Positions 16,680 through 25,202 of a stretch of DNA of 64,000 nucleotides are shown here, in pieces. The stretch's first letter is position 1; the number at the start of each line of letters is the position of its first letter. The stretch covers positions 1 to 64,000 of the forward strand of contig DAOMOK010000004.1 of assembly GCA_035444285.1 (NCBI GenBank), in the 5' to 3' direction. A program made the position numbers and the translations under genes. Source of the DNA: CAADGU01 sp035444285. Lineage in GTDB: Bacteria; Chloroflexota; Anaerolineae; Promineifilales; Promineifilaceae. The notes under the pieces are model-generated. The model did not search any database, was not told where the DNA came from, and was given only the letters and a program-made list of their open reading frames with translations.

Positions 16680-19600
16680 TTGATTCGTGACACATTATTC
16701 GGCCGCAAATTAGCCAGCTACCGCCTGGAACGGCTGCTGGGGCGGGGTGGTATGGGCCAGGTTTATTATGCCTGGGATGAAGCATTGGATCGGCCGGCGG
16801 CCATTAAAATGCTGGACGAGCGTTACCGCAGCCATCCCACGTATGCGCAGCGTTTTGTGCAAGAGGCCAAAGCCTTAGCCCGCTGGCGGCACGAACACAT
16901 TGTCCAGATTTATTACGCCGGTGTGGAAGAAGTGGACGGCGAGCCGCTCTATTTTTATGCCATGGAGTATGTACAGGGGGTAGACCTGGCGCAGGCGATG
17001 GCAAAATATACGGTTGAAGGCCGCCTGATGCCTCATGATGACGTGCTGCGGGTGGGCACGGCCGTGGCCGCCGCCCTCGATTATGCCCACAGCGGCGGCA
17101 TCATCCACCGCGACGTGAAACCGGCCAATGTGTTGATTGATACACACGGCCGTGTCATCCTCTCCGACTTTGGCCTGGCCATGGACGTGGCCGAATCGGA
17201 ATCCGGGCATGTGGTGGGGTCGCCCCGCTACACCGCCCCCGAACAGGCGCGTAAATCGGCTGCGGCTGTGCCCCAGTCTGATCTCTATTCGCTGGGCATT
17301 ATGCTCTTTGAGATGCTGGTGGGGCGGGTACCTTTTGACGACCCCTCGCCCACCAGTGTGGCCGTGCAGCACGTCACCCAGCCGCCGCCGTCGCCGCGCA
17401 GTTTGAATCCGGCCTTGAACACGGCCGTGTCCGACGTTCTGCTCAAAGCCCTCAGCAAAGCGCCGCAAGACCGCTACCGCACCGGCCATGAACTGATGGA
17501 TAACCTGGGGCGCGCCCTCAAAGGCACCCGCCGTCAGGCCGATGAACTATTAGGCCAACAGCTAGACGAATACCAGTTGGCCGAACTGCTGGGGCAGGGA
17601 GGAATGGCCCGCATCTATCGCGGCTATGATGTGCGCCTGAAGCGCCATGTGGCCATTAAAGTGATTGACGCCACTTACCAGGCTGATGTGGAATATCGCG
17701 CCCGTTTTGAGCGGGAAGCCCAGGCCATTGCTCAACTGGAGCATCCGCATATCGTCAGCCTGTATCGCTACGGCGAAGTGTCCGGGCTGTTTTACATGGC
17801 AATGCAATATGTGGACGGCCGTGACCTGAAAACCGTGCTGGCCGAATACCGCGCCCGCGACGAGACAATGCCCGCCGCCGACGTCAGCCGCATCATTCAC
17901 GAAGTATGCCAGGCGCTCGATTACGCCCACAGCAAAGGCATCATTCACCGGGATGTGAAGCCCTCTAATATCATGATTGACCACGACGGCCATGCCTACC
18001 TGACCGATTTTGGCCTGGCATTGTTGGCCGACACGGAAACCAAAGGGGAGATTTTTGGCACGCCCCATTACATGGCCCCGGAGCAGGCCGTATCTTCCAA
18101 AGGGGCCACACGACAAAGTGATTTGTATGCGGTGGGCGTCATTTTGTATGAGATTTTCACCGGGCAGTTACCCTTTCAGGATGCCGAGCCGCTAGAAGTG
18201 GCTATGAAACATCTGAGCGAGGAGCCGCCGCTGCCCCATGACATTCGGCCAGACATTGACCAATCGCTGGAAGCGGTGATCATGATGGCCCTGGAAAAAA
18301 AGCCCCTAAAACGCCCCACCAATGGCGCGGAATTGGCGGCGGCGCTGGATAGGGCGTTGAAGTTAAGCCCAGAACCCCCATCCATTTTGGGTTTGCAGGT
18401 AACAAACCTGGACGCAGCCAGCCCGCCGCAGGTGCCGGTGATCGCTATTTCCACGCGGAAACGGGAACTGCCACCCGTGCCGGCGGCGGTGAATGTATCG
18501 CCAGGGCAAATGGTGGCCAAACCGACCACCAGCGCCCCGGAATCGGCCATGCAAAAATCTAACGGCCGTAGCTGTCTGGGTGTATTGTTCTTTGCCCTGG
18601 CGCTCATGGGTATGTTGGTAGTGATTCTCATTGGATTTGTCCTGGTGGTGATACAGGGGCGGGGATTGAATGATTTTACTTATCTGGCGGCGAATGGCGG
18701 CTGGCCACCTACGGCTACATCCGCGCCGACGCTGACGCCGACAGCCAGCGCCACGCCCACTGTGACCCCTTCACACACAGCCACCAGCCGGCCAACAGCC
18801 ACACCCACGGTCACGGCGATAACGACGCAGACGGCCGTAGCCACGCAAACAGCCACCGCAGACACGGCCGTGTCTGGCGCCAACACCACGCCGCCAGCTA
18901 CGCCATCCCCCACCGCTACCCCATCGCCAACAATCAGAGCTGCCAATACCCCGACTCCCGGCCCCACGCCGCTCGTTTTCACAACACGTGAGGCAGATGG
19001 GGCGGCCATGGCCCTGATTCCCGCCGCCACCTTCCTGATGGGCGCAACCGATGATGATCCCCTGGCCGAAGGGGATGAATTCTCACGGCACGAGGTCACA
19101 CTGGACAGTTATTACATGGATTTGTACGAAGTGACGGTGGCCCAATATGCCGTCTTTATCAATGAATTGGGGGGGTATGTGAGTAAGTGCAACGGCTTTT
19201 TGTGTCTGGCCACCCACTTTGAAACGCTGAACAGCTACCTGACCGATGACCTGGAGGGGTATATTGCCCAACCCGGTTACGAGAACTATCCCATCAATAA
19301 TGTCACCTGGCATGGCGCGGATGCGTACTGCCATTGGGTGGGCGGGCGGCTGCCGACGGAGGCGGAATGGGAGTATGCGGCAGGGGGCGGTGACGGCCGT
19401 CGCTATCCCTGGGGTGACGCTGAACCGGACGAGACGCTGGCCGTCTTTGGCAATCCCCTCTTTGCTACCTTACAGGCGGTAGACAGTCATCCTGATGGCG
19501 TCAGCCCCTTTGGCCTGTACCACATGGCTGGCAACGTGCGCGAATGGGTACAGGATGGTTACGACGTTATCTATTACGACCGGGGTGAGACGGTCAACCC

Positions 19601-19769
19601 CTCCGCCCCGCGCCAGAATAACTACAGTCCGCGTGTCATTCGCGGCGGTGGCTACCGCAGCCCCATCGCCGACCTGCGCCTCACCAATCGCGACAACATC
19701 CGCGCTGTCGAATTTCAAGGCATACCGGATGTAGGGTTCCGTTGTGTTGTGCCCGTGGCAGGCAATTGA
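16680..19769 (+). CDS. double Ser/Thr protein kinase with membrane helix and extracellular FGE-like domain
   Basis: 1029 residues from TTG 16680 (CTGGAG just upstream). Kinase 1 (~12-275): GRGGMGQVYYAWD, catalytic Lys in AAIKML, HRDVKPANVL, DFGLAM. Kinase 2 (~295-560): GQGGMARIYRGYD, VAIKVI, HRDVKPSNIM, DFGLAL. Both keep all catalytic residues (Hanks/PknB type). A hydrophobic helix at ~630-660 is followed by a Thr/Pro-rich spacer (~680-765) and then an FGE-sulfatase (SUMF1-like) domain to the end (IPAATFLMGATDDD, YPINNVTWHGADAYCHWVGGRLPTEAEWEYAAGG, IRGGGYRS, VGFRC). The Cys pair needed by formylglycine-generating enzymes is not seen, so the outer domain probably senses or binds rather than oxidises. 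Single kinase-FGE fusions are known; two complete kinases in tandem are unusual. Confidence 0.92.
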   Translation: MIRDTLFGRKLASYRLERLLGRGGMGQVYYAWDEALDRPAAIKMLDERYRSHPTYAQRFVQEAKALARWRHEHIVQIYYAGVEEVDGEPLYFYAMEYVQGVDLAQAMAKYTVEGRLMPHDDVLRVGTAVAAALDYAHSGGIIHRDVKPANVLIDTHGRVILSDFGLAMDVAESESGHVVGSPRYTAPEQARKSAAAVPQSDLYSLGIMLFEMLVGRVPFDDPSPTSVAVQHVTQPPPSPRSLNPALNTAVSDVLLKALSKAPQDRYRTGHELMDNLGRALKGTRRQADELLGQQLDEYQLAELLGQGGMARIYRGYDVRLKRHVAIKVIDATYQADVEYRARFEREAQAIAQLEHPHIVSLYRYGEVSGLFYMAMQYVDGRDLKTVLAEYRARDETMPAADVSRIIHEVCQALDYAHSKGIIHRDVKPSNIMIDHDGHAYLTDFGLALLADTETKGEIFGTPHYMAPEQAVSSKGATRQSDLYAVGVILYEIFTGQLPFQDAEPLEVAMKHLSEEPPLPHDIRPDIDQSLEAVIMMALEKKPLKRPTNGAELAAALDRALKLSPEPPSILGLQVTNLDAASPPQVPVIAISTRKRELPPVPAAVNVSPGQMVAKPTTSAPESAMQKSNGRSCLGVLFFALALMGMLVVILIGFVLVVIQGRGLNDFTYLAANGGWPPTATSAPTLTPTASATPTVTPSHTATSRPTATPTVTAITTQTAVATQTATADTAVSGANTTPPATPSPTATPSPTIRAANTPTPGPTPLVFTTREADGAAMALIPAATFLMGATDDDPLAEGDEFSRHEVTLDSYYMDLYEVTVAQYAVFINELGGYVSKCNGFLCLATHFETLNSYLTDDLEGYIAQPGYENYPINNVTWHGADAYCHWVGGRLPTEAEWEYAAGGGDGRRYPWGDAEPDETLAVFGNPLFATLQAVDSHPDGVSPFGLYHMAGNVREWVQDGYDVIYYDRGETVNPSAPRQNNYSPRVIRGGGYRSPIADLRLTNRDNIRAVEFQGIPDVGFRCVVPVAGN

Positions 19770-19781
19770 GTAATTGGGTAA

Positions 19782-20141
19782 TTATTTGAATTCCTGTAAC
19801 CAGCGCACTGTGTTGTGCAGATGTTCGGCAGGCAATTTGTCCAGCAGATTTTTTGTCTGACGCAGCAATTCCCCACGAGGCAACTGAACAGACAGAATGA
19901 TCCCCTTGTGTGCTTTGCCAGTTTCAAACCAATGTCGGGCCAGAGGAACAAAATCACGGTGATTATTGGTCAGGATAGCTCTGCTTTGGCTGACGGCAAA
20001 TTCCAGCAGTCGTTCATCGTCAATGCCCCGATAAGGAGTAAGCGTGACGTGAATGACGTCAAAATCGAGTTCCTGCAATGCTGCCGCTAAACCCACCCAA
20101 ACATGCTCGTCTAACAAGAGTTTAGCGGGTCGGTGGTTCAT
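19782..20141 (-). CDS. DUF5615 PIN-like protein (toxin-like)
   Basis: 119 residues. KLLLDEHVWVGLAAALQELDFDVIHV, DDERLLEFAVSQSRAILTNNHRDFVPL and HKGIILSVQLPRGELL are the pattern of the DUF5615 family: a PIN-domain-like fold with acidic residues D11, E12, D42 and D62-type positions that could bind metal. Members usually follow a DUF433 gene as here, with a 20-base overlap. The pair resembles VapBC toxin-antitoxin systems, but toxicity of this family is not well established. No ACGGCCGT octamer occurs in the pair, compatible with transfer. Confidence 0.85.
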   Translation of the reverse strand: MNHRPAKLLLDEHVWVGLAAALQELDFDVIHVTLTPYRGIDDERLLEFAVSQSRAILTNNHRDFVPLARHWFETGKAHKGIILSVQLPRGELLRQTKNLLDKLPAEHLHNTVRWLQEFK

Positions 20142-20559
20142 TTTTCTGGCCGGTTATTTGGAGGTAGCCCTCGTCCCCCAGGTGTTCGCGTAAGTAAGCG
20201 CGTGCGCTAGTTTCATTCATCGCCGCCAATTCGGCATCAATGTCCTCTCGATGATCATAATAGTAACTTAAGGCATCATAAACCTGAGCCAGATTGAGAT
20301 GAGGCAGCAATTCATTGACAATAGACTCTGGCGTTTCCCCCACCTGAATGTAGCCAATGATCTGGCTGACCGTTACATTGGTATCTTTTATGATGGCCTG
20401 CGCCCCACTGTATTTTTCGGCGATTCTGACGTAAGCATGTTCTGGGTGCAGGTATAATTGAAGCAGGCTATCTGCTACCTTATCGGGAGTCGAGTCGGCT
20501 TTAGATGCTCGCCTCTTTAACCACTGATATGTTTTTTCGGAAAGCTGAACCGTGTTCAT
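20122..20559 (-). CDS. DUF433 family protein (antitoxin-like)
   Basis: 145 residues from ATG 20559; upstream in-frame codons to 20667 run through a repeat hairpin and are unlikely to be translated. The N-terminus has a ribbon-helix-helix-like part (MNTVQLSEKTYQWLKRRASKADSTPDKVADSLLQLYL). The DUF433 core follows (GAQAIIKDTNVTVSQIIGYIQVGETPESIVNELLPHLNLAQVYDALSYYYDHREDIDAEL), a winged helix related to the MerR/Xis type. These proteins are the usual partners of DUF5615 and probably bind both the operon DNA and the PIN-like partner. The stop overlaps the DUF5615 start by 20 bases. Confidence 0.85.
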   Translation of the reverse strand: MNTVQLSEKTYQWLKRRASKADSTPDKVADSLLQLYLHPEHAYVRIAEKYSGAQAIIKDTNVTVSQIIGYIQVGETPESIVNELLPHLNLAQVYDALSYYYDHREDIDAELAAMNETSARAYLREHLGDEGYLQITGQKNEPPTR

Positions 20560-20612
20560 AGTTACCTGCAATTTCCTACACCAGATGTAGACATTATAAC
20601 CCAACATGCAAA

Positions 20613-20692
20613 TTGTGGCCGGTGGCTTGTGCCAACCACTGGCCACTAGCCACTGGCCACCAGCCACCGGCCACCAGCCACAATTTACAAAG
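20613..20692. repeat. GCCACTGGCCACC word repeat / hairpin
   Basis: TTGTGGCCGGTGGC (20613-20626) pairs with GCCACCAGCCACAA (20679-20692) with one mismatch. Between and within the right arm the 10-base word GGCCACTGCC/GGCCACCAGCC is repeated five times. It lies between the amidohydrolase stop and the DUF433 start on the minus strand, and is another member of the stop-proximal word-repeat class. Confidence 0.75.
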
Positions 20693-20699
20693 ATGGGTT

Positions 20700-21539
20700 T
20701 TACAATTGGAGGACTTTGCGGGCGTTTTCCAGCAGGATTTTTTGGCGAACTTCGTCTTTGAGTTCCAGCGTTTCAAAATCTTTCAGCCACCGTTCGGGCA
20801 TCAGCACCGGGTAATCAGAGCCGAACAGCACTTTGTCTTGCAGCAGTGACTTCATATACTGTTGTAAAATCGGGCGGAAGTATTTGGGCGACCAGCCAGA
20901 CAGGTCAATGTAGACGTTTTGCTTGTGCAAAGCCACGGAAAGCTGTTCTTCCTGCCAGGGTACGGCTGGATGGGCCATGATGATGGTCAGCGTGGGAAAA
21001 TCGGCGGCAATATCATCAATATAGGGAATGGGCTGGCAATACTTCAGCTTGAAACCGCCGCCGCCCGGTTCGCGGGCGCCCACGCCTGTTTGCCCGGAAT
21101 GGAACAGCACGGGGATGCCTAAATCGGCGCATGCTTCCCACAGGGGATAAAATTGGGGGTCATTGGGGAAAAAGGCCTGGGTGGTGGGATGCAGTTTCAG
21201 GCCCCGTAAACCCAGTTCTTTCACGGAGCGGCGGATTTCTTGCACGGCCGTTTTCCCCTTCCACGGATCAACTGAAGCAAAACCGATAAATTGGTCAGCA
21301 TACTGTTGCGCCACTTGGGCCACGTAATCATTGCCAATGTACGGAACGCCGGTATTTGTTTCGGCATCAATCGAAAAGATAACCCCAAAAATGTCCAACG
21401 CCTTGTATTTTTCATAGAGCGCTGCCGGCGTTTTGGGCAAATCTTTCATGCCAAAATACGCGGCCATATCCTCTTTTTCTTTAACTGCCGGATGGCCGGG
21501 CGGGTCTGGTACGTGAACGTGAACATCAATTGCTTTCAT
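20700..21539 (-). CDS. amidohydrolase-2 family metal-dependent hydrolase
   Basis: 279 residues. DVHVHVPDPPGHPAV at the N-terminus supplies the first metal-binding HxH. LRGLKLHPTTQAFFPNDP, PVLFHSGQTG, LTIIMAHPAVPW and VLFGSDYPVL follow in the order of the TIM-barrel amidohydrolase-2 family (decarboxylases such as ACMSD and gamma-resorcylate decarboxylase, and lactone or aryl-acid hydrolases). The substrate is not readable. It is transcribed after the acyl-CoA ligase (65 bases apart, hairpin between), so it probably acts on an organic acid or its CoA pathway. ATG 21539 is followed by MKAIDVHVH, the normal start for the family. Confidence 0.85.
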   Translation of the reverse strand: MKAIDVHVHVPDPPGHPAVKEKEDMAAYFGMKDLPKTPAALYEKYKALDIFGVIFSIDAETNTGVPYIGNDYVAQVAQQYADQFIGFASVDPWKGKTAVQEIRRSVKELGLRGLKLHPTTQAFFPNDPQFYPLWEACADLGIPVLFHSGQTGVGAREPGGGGFKLKYCQPIPYIDDIAADFPTLTIIMAHPAVPWQEEQLSVALHKQNVYIDLSGWSPKYFRPILQQYMKSLLQDKVLFGSDYPVLMPERWLKDFETLELKDEVRQKILLENARKVLQL

Positions 21540-21560
21540 GATTTTCCCTTATACCGAGGC

Positions 21561-21594
21561 AGACCTGACAGGTTTCAGAAAACCTGTCAGGTCT
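21561..21594. repeat. hairpin AGACCTGACAGGTTT family
   Basis: AGACCTGACAGGTTT (21561-21575) and AAACCTGTCAGGTCT (21580-21594) form 15 perfect base pairs with a CAGA loop. An identical 15-bp stem with loop CAAA is at 44759-44792, and a diverged pair is at 9814-9876. Intergenic in all three cases. Confidence 0.85.
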
Positions 21595-21604
21595 ATTTTC
21601 TTTG

Positions 21605-23167
21605 TTAGTTGATCTGGCGTGTTATATCGGCCCAATAGGGCGCACGCAACACCTTTTTGAGAATCTTGCCAGCGCCGCTCATTGGCAGCGGTTCCAACCG
21701 AATCTCTACACTGCGTGGGCATTTATAACCGGCGATGTGTTGGCGGCAGTAAGCCATAATCTCTTCTGCCGTCAGGTCAAACCCCACTTTGGGCACCACG
21801 ATGGCATGGACGGTCTCCCCCCATTTTTCATCTGGGATGCCAATGACGGCGCAGTCGGCCACGGCCGTGTGCTGGTAAATAACATGCTCCACTTCCGTCG
21901 AATAAACGTTTTCGCCGCCGCTGATGATCATATCTTTGAGCCGGTCCACAATAAAGATAAACCCATCCTCATCAAGATAGCCCACATCACCCGTGTGCAT
22001 CCAGCCGCCGCGCAGTGCATGGGCTGTTTCCTCCGGCTTGTTCCAGTAGCCACGCATCACATGGGGGCCTTTGGCGGTGATTTCGCCAATAGCCCCATGC
22101 GGCACTTCTTCGTCGTTGACATCCACAATTCTGACTTCCATGGCGAACACGGGCTGTCCGGCCGACTCGATTTTGCCAGCAAACGGTCCTTCATCTGTAT
22201 TGTATTTGTCTAACAGCATGGCCACGTTAGGCGACGTTTCCGTCTGCCCGTACCCCTGAATGAATTGGCAGTGGGGAAACAGTTCTCGCGCCCGCCGAAT
22301 CACGGACGGCGCAATCGAAGAACCGCCGAAGTTAACCTTCCGCAGGCTGGAGACATCATACGCTTCCACACCTGATACCTGGCACAGCATATTGATCATG
22401 GTAGGCACCAGCGCCATGTGCGTTATTTGATGGCGGCTGATCAGTTCCAGTGTCTCTTGCGGCACAAATCTCCTGGTAAAAACGTGCGTGCCACCCACCA
22501 TTGTCACGCCCGTGTTCCATTGAATGTCGGCAATGTGGAACATGGGCGCGGTGTGCAGGTACGTCCAGGGTTCTCCATCATACAAAACGGCCAGCGAAGA
22601 CAAGGCATTGCTAACGGCGTTGGTATGCGTGAGCATGACGCCTTTTGGCAATCCCGTTGTACCCCCTGTATAAATAATGGTGGCAACATCATCTCCGCCT
22701 CGATTCGCATCGGCCATTGGCGCAGCGGCGCTTAAAAAGGCTTCATGGTGAATGAGACCTGCCACGGGTTCGCCGTCACCGGCAAAGATGATGTGTTCAG
22801 GTAGGGTGGTGTGGTTTGCAATTTTAGCTAACTGTGGTTGGAGAGCGTCATCAATGACCAGAATATGGGCGCCAGCATCGCTGAGGATGCTGCCTAATTC
22901 TGGGGGGGCCAGCCGGGTATTGAGCGGCACAAAAATGCCACCGGCCCAAATGGTGGCAAAGTAATACTCAAGATGCCGGTCGCTGTTGAGCGCCAGCATG
23001 GCCACCCGGTCATCTGTTTTTAGCCCCAACGAAATCAATGCCCCGGCTAACCGGGCCACGCGATCCGCAAATTCGCGCCAGGTGTGCTGGCGTTCGCCAT
23101 CAATGGTGGCAATGCCTTGGGCATTGACCAGTGCTGCTCGTTTCAAACCCTGGGTGATGTACATCAT
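21605..23167 (-). CDS. AMP-binding acyl-CoA ligase (fatty/aromatic acid type)
   Basis: 520 residues from ATG 23167; a TTG at 23194 would add nine residues that are not family-like. Motifs in order: the ATP loop TIIYTGGTTGLPKGVMLTH, the adenylation core FGGSSIAPSVIRRARELFPHCQFIQGYGQTETSP, the GYWNKPEET hinge region with GWMHTGDVGYLDEDGFIFIVDRLKDMIISGGENVYSTEVE, and C-terminal Lys in MSGAGKILKK. It activates a carboxylic acid to its CoA thioester in two steps. The length and DGFIFIVDRLKD tail fit medium/long-chain or aryl acid ligases. It is divergent from a TetR regulator and a MaoC/FabG pair, suggesting a small beta-oxidation-like cluster. Confidence 0.93.
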   Translation of the reverse strand: MMYITQGLKRAALVNAQGIATIDGERQHTWREFADRVARLAGALISLGLKTDDRVAMLALNSDRHLEYYFATIWAGGIFVPLNTRLAPPELGSILSDAGAHILVIDDALQPQLAKIANHTTLPEHIIFAGDGEPVAGLIHHEAFLSAAAPMADANRGGDDVATIIYTGGTTGLPKGVMLTHTNAVSNALSSLAVLYDGEPWTYLHTAPMFHIADIQWNTGVTMVGGTHVFTRRFVPQETLELISRHQITHMALVPTMINMLCQVSGVEAYDVSSLRKVNFGGSSIAPSVIRRARELFPHCQFIQGYGQTETSPNVAMLLDKYNTDEGPFAGKIESAGQPVFAMEVRIVDVNDEEVPHGAIGEITAKGPHVMRGYWNKPEETAHALRGGWMHTGDVGYLDEDGFIFIVDRLKDMIISGGENVYSTEVEHVIYQHTAVADCAVIGIPDEKWGETVHAIVVPKVGFDLTAEEIMAYCRQHIAGYKCPRSVEIRLEPLPMSGAGKILKKVLRAPYWADITRQIN

Positions 23168-23261
23168 GGCTGAAAATATAGCGCGATTTGGCAAATCGCG
23201 TTACAGATTAGGTTTTGGGAGACTTGACGTGTTACCGGGTTCATGTTAAGATTAAAAACAT

Positions 23262-23275
23262 ACCGGCTGACCGGT
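23262..23275. promoter_or_regulatory. candidate TetR operator, ACCGG-CTGA-CCGGT
   Basis: A perfect 5-bp inverted repeat with a 4-base spacer lies in the 179-bp divergent region between the acyl-CoA ligase (minus) and the TetR gene (plus), 72 bases before the TetR start. A half-site ACCGGG is at about 23234. Position and symmetry fit autoregulation by a TetR dimer controlling both directions; inferred. Confidence 0.55.
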
Positions 23276-23346
23276 TTGTGTGTAAATTATACAACAACTT
23301 GCCCAAAAATCAAATCAAAAATGACCTATAGTTAAAGAAGGAAAGA

Positions 23347-23946
23347 ATGCAGGACCGGTCTGTTGCTACTATCAACAATATCCTGGATGCCGCCAGGACG
23401 CTATTCACCGAGAAGCAATATGCTGACGTTTCGTTGCGGGAAATAACGGAAGCGGCTGGCGTTACTAAAGGTGCTTTATACCACCATTTTGCTACGAAAG
23501 AAGAGCTATATTTGCAAACCGTTTACCGGTGTCTGGACGAAGTGAAAGAGACTATTCAGGACTCGATGCGCAACAGCCGGGGAGAAAGCTGCCGTAACCG
23601 TTTACACCTTTCTTTGGCCAGCTTTTTACGCCTGCCTTTTGAGTCGTTGTCCATTATGCGGTCCATACGTCGCAATATCAATGTGTTCCAGGAGCCGGTG
23701 CGGACGGAGTTGATCCGCACGTATCAGGCGGCGTTGCCGGAGCAGATCGAATTGCTCTTGCGCGAGGGGATGACCAATGGGGAGGTTATCTCGATGGATG
23801 CCCGTCTTTTATCCTGGCAACATGTGGCCGTGGTTGAGGTGTCCTTGCATGAATACGGCCGTGAACGCTTAGGCGGCCCAGATGAGATGGCCGACTCGAT
23901 TGTCAGCCTCTTTTTCAACGGCATTGAAAAACCGAAAAATTCTTAA
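23347..23946 (+). CDS. TetR family transcriptional regulator
   Basis: 199 residues from ATG 23347 (AAGGAAAG upstream). The N-terminal helix-turn-helix reads ILDAARTLFTEKQYADVSLREITEAAGVTKGALYHHFATKEELYLQTV, the TetR signature. The rest is an all-helical ligand and dimer domain (~60-195) that does not identify the effector. It is divergently transcribed from the acyl-CoA ligase and followed after 19 bases by MaoC and FabG-like genes, so a fatty-acid or aryl-acid CoA ligand is a reasonable guess, as for FadR/PaaR-type TetR regulators. A palindrome at 23262-23275 is the likely operator. Confidence 0.93.
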   Translation: MQDRSVATINNILDAARTLFTEKQYADVSLREITEAAGVTKGALYHHFATKEELYLQTVYRCLDEVKETIQDSMRNSRGESCRNRLHLSLASFLRLPFESLSIMRSIRRNINVFQEPVRTELIRTYQAALPEQIELLLREGMTNGEVISMDARLLSWQHVAVVEVSLHEYGRERLGGPDEMADSIVSLFFNGIEKPKNS

Positions 23947-23965
23947 TGCCAATGGAGGAGACCCG

Positions 23966-24421
23966 ATGCGACGCGGATTAACTTATGAAGAGTTTGAATT
24001 AGGCGCCATTTACGATACGCAGGCGCGCACCGTTACCGAGGCAGATGTGGTCGCTTTTGCCGGGCTTTCCGGTGATTTCAACCCGTTGCACACGGATGCG
24101 GAAGCAGCCAGGAACACCCCTTTTGGTGAACGTATTGCCCATGGCATGTTGACAGTAGCCATGGCTACCGGCATGGCCAACATGACCGGTTTGATGGCCG
24201 GAACGACCATTGCCCTCATGGAGCAAAACATCCAGTACAAGGGGGCGGTTAAGTTTGGCGATACCGTCCGGCTGCAAATGGAAGTGATCGAAAAACGAGA
24301 GACCTCAAAACCGGATCGGGGGATTGTGAAGCTGGCTGCCAAAGTGCTCAACCAGCGGGATGAACTGGTCGTGGACATGGTGTGGACGCAGTTGATGAAG
24401 CGTCAGGAGGCGGAAAATTAG
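23966..24421 (+). CDS. MaoC-like enoyl-CoA hydratase
   Basis: 151 residues from ATG 23966 with GGAGGAG eight bases upstream. The hot-dog fold signature appears as VTEADVVAFAGLSGDFNPLHTDAEAARNTPFGERIAHGML, with the catalytic D-x-N-x-x-H pair, followed by YKGAVKFGDTVRLQMEV. R-specific hydratases of this family add water to trans-2-enoyl-CoA in beta-oxidation or polyester precursor supply. The stop TAG (24419-24421) directly abuts the ATG of the SDR gene (24422), so both are surely one operon and may catalyse successive hydration and oxidation/reduction steps on the same CoA substrate. Confidence 0.92.
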   Translation: MRRGLTYEEFELGAIYDTQARTVTEADVVAFAGLSGDFNPLHTDAEAARNTPFGERIAHGMLTVAMATGMANMTGLMAGTTIALMEQNIQYKGAVKFGDTVRLQMEVIEKRETSKPDRGIVKLAAKVLNQRDELVVDMVWTQLMKRQEAEN

Positions 24422-25189
24422 ATGTTACTGCAAAACGACGTAGCCATGATTACCGGCGCGGGCAATGGGATTGGGCGGGCCACGGCCGTGCGTCTGGCGA
24501 AAGAAGGCGCACGGGTTGTGATTGCCGACCTGGATGAAGTGGGCCTGGCCGAAACACAACAGCAGGTGGAAGCAGCCGGGGGCCAGGCGACTATTGTGGT
24601 CGGCAGTGTGGCTGCCCGTGACGACGTGCAGACAATGGTGGACACGGCCGTCGCCACCTATGGCAAGCTCACCGTCCTCATCAACAACGCCGGCATCACC
24701 CGTGATGGCCTCACCACCCGCATCAAAGAAGGCCAGGCATACTACCTGTCTGACGATAAGTGGGATGCTGTTTTGGAAGTGAATCTCAAAGGAACCTGGT
24801 TGTGTTGCCAGTTGGCCGCCGTGCCCATGATGGCAGCGGGTTACGGCCGTATTGTCAACACCGCCTCCATTGCCGCATTAGGCAACATCGGTCAGGCCAA
24901 CTACGCCGCCTCCAAAGCCGGCGTGATGGGCCTCACCAAAACGCTGGCCCTGGAATGGGCGCGATACGGCATTGCCGTGAACTGTGTCGCCCCCGGTGGC
25001 GTCAACACCAACATGACCAAAACCATCCCCGAAAAGATCATTGAAAACCTGCTCAAAGGAATTCCGTTTGGCCGCTTTGCCGAACCAGAGGAAATTGCGG
25101 CCGTTCACGCTTTCCTGGCGTCCAGAGAAGCGAGTTATATTACCGGGCAAACTCTTTTTGTTGATGGCGGCGTCTCGGTAGGCGCTTGA
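24422..25189 (+). CDS. SDR family oxidoreductase, FabG-like
   Basis: 255 residues. The NAD(P) loop is TGAGNGIGRA (TGxxxGIG), followed by the acidic IADLDE cofactor selector, VLINNAG, the catalytic Ser in NTASIAAL, the Y-x3-K in NYAASKAG, and the family C-terminus YITGQTLFVDGGVSVGA. An Asp after strand two suggests NAD preference. Most likely a 3-hydroxyacyl-CoA or 3-oxoacyl-thioester dehydrogenase/reductase partnering the MaoC hydratase that ends one base upstream. FabG-type proteins cannot be assigned a precise substrate from sequence. Confidence 0.93.
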   Translation: MLLQNDVAMITGAGNGIGRATAVRLAKEGARVVIADLDEVGLAETQQQVEAAGGQATIVVGSVAARDDVQTMVDTAVATYGKLTVLINNAGITRDGLTTRIKEGQAYYLSDDKWDAVLEVNLKGTWLCCQLAAVPMMAAGYGRIVNTASIAALGNIGQANYAASKAGVMGLTKTLALEWARYGIAVNCVAPGGVNTNMTKTIPEKIIENLLKGIPFGRFAEPEEIAAVHAFLASREASYITGQTLFVDGGVSVGA

Positions 25190-25202
25190 TTGGAAACAAA
25201 AG

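Noticed and set aside
18990..19769. Formylglycine-generating enzyme activity for the kinase ectodomain
   Set aside because: The fold is clear, but the catalytic Cys pair is not present, so only a binding or sensory role is supported.
23168..23194. TTG 23194 as start of the acyl-CoA ligase
   Set aside because: The extra nine residues overlap a dispersed hairpin (23182-23200) and do not match family N-termini; ATG 23167 is preferred.
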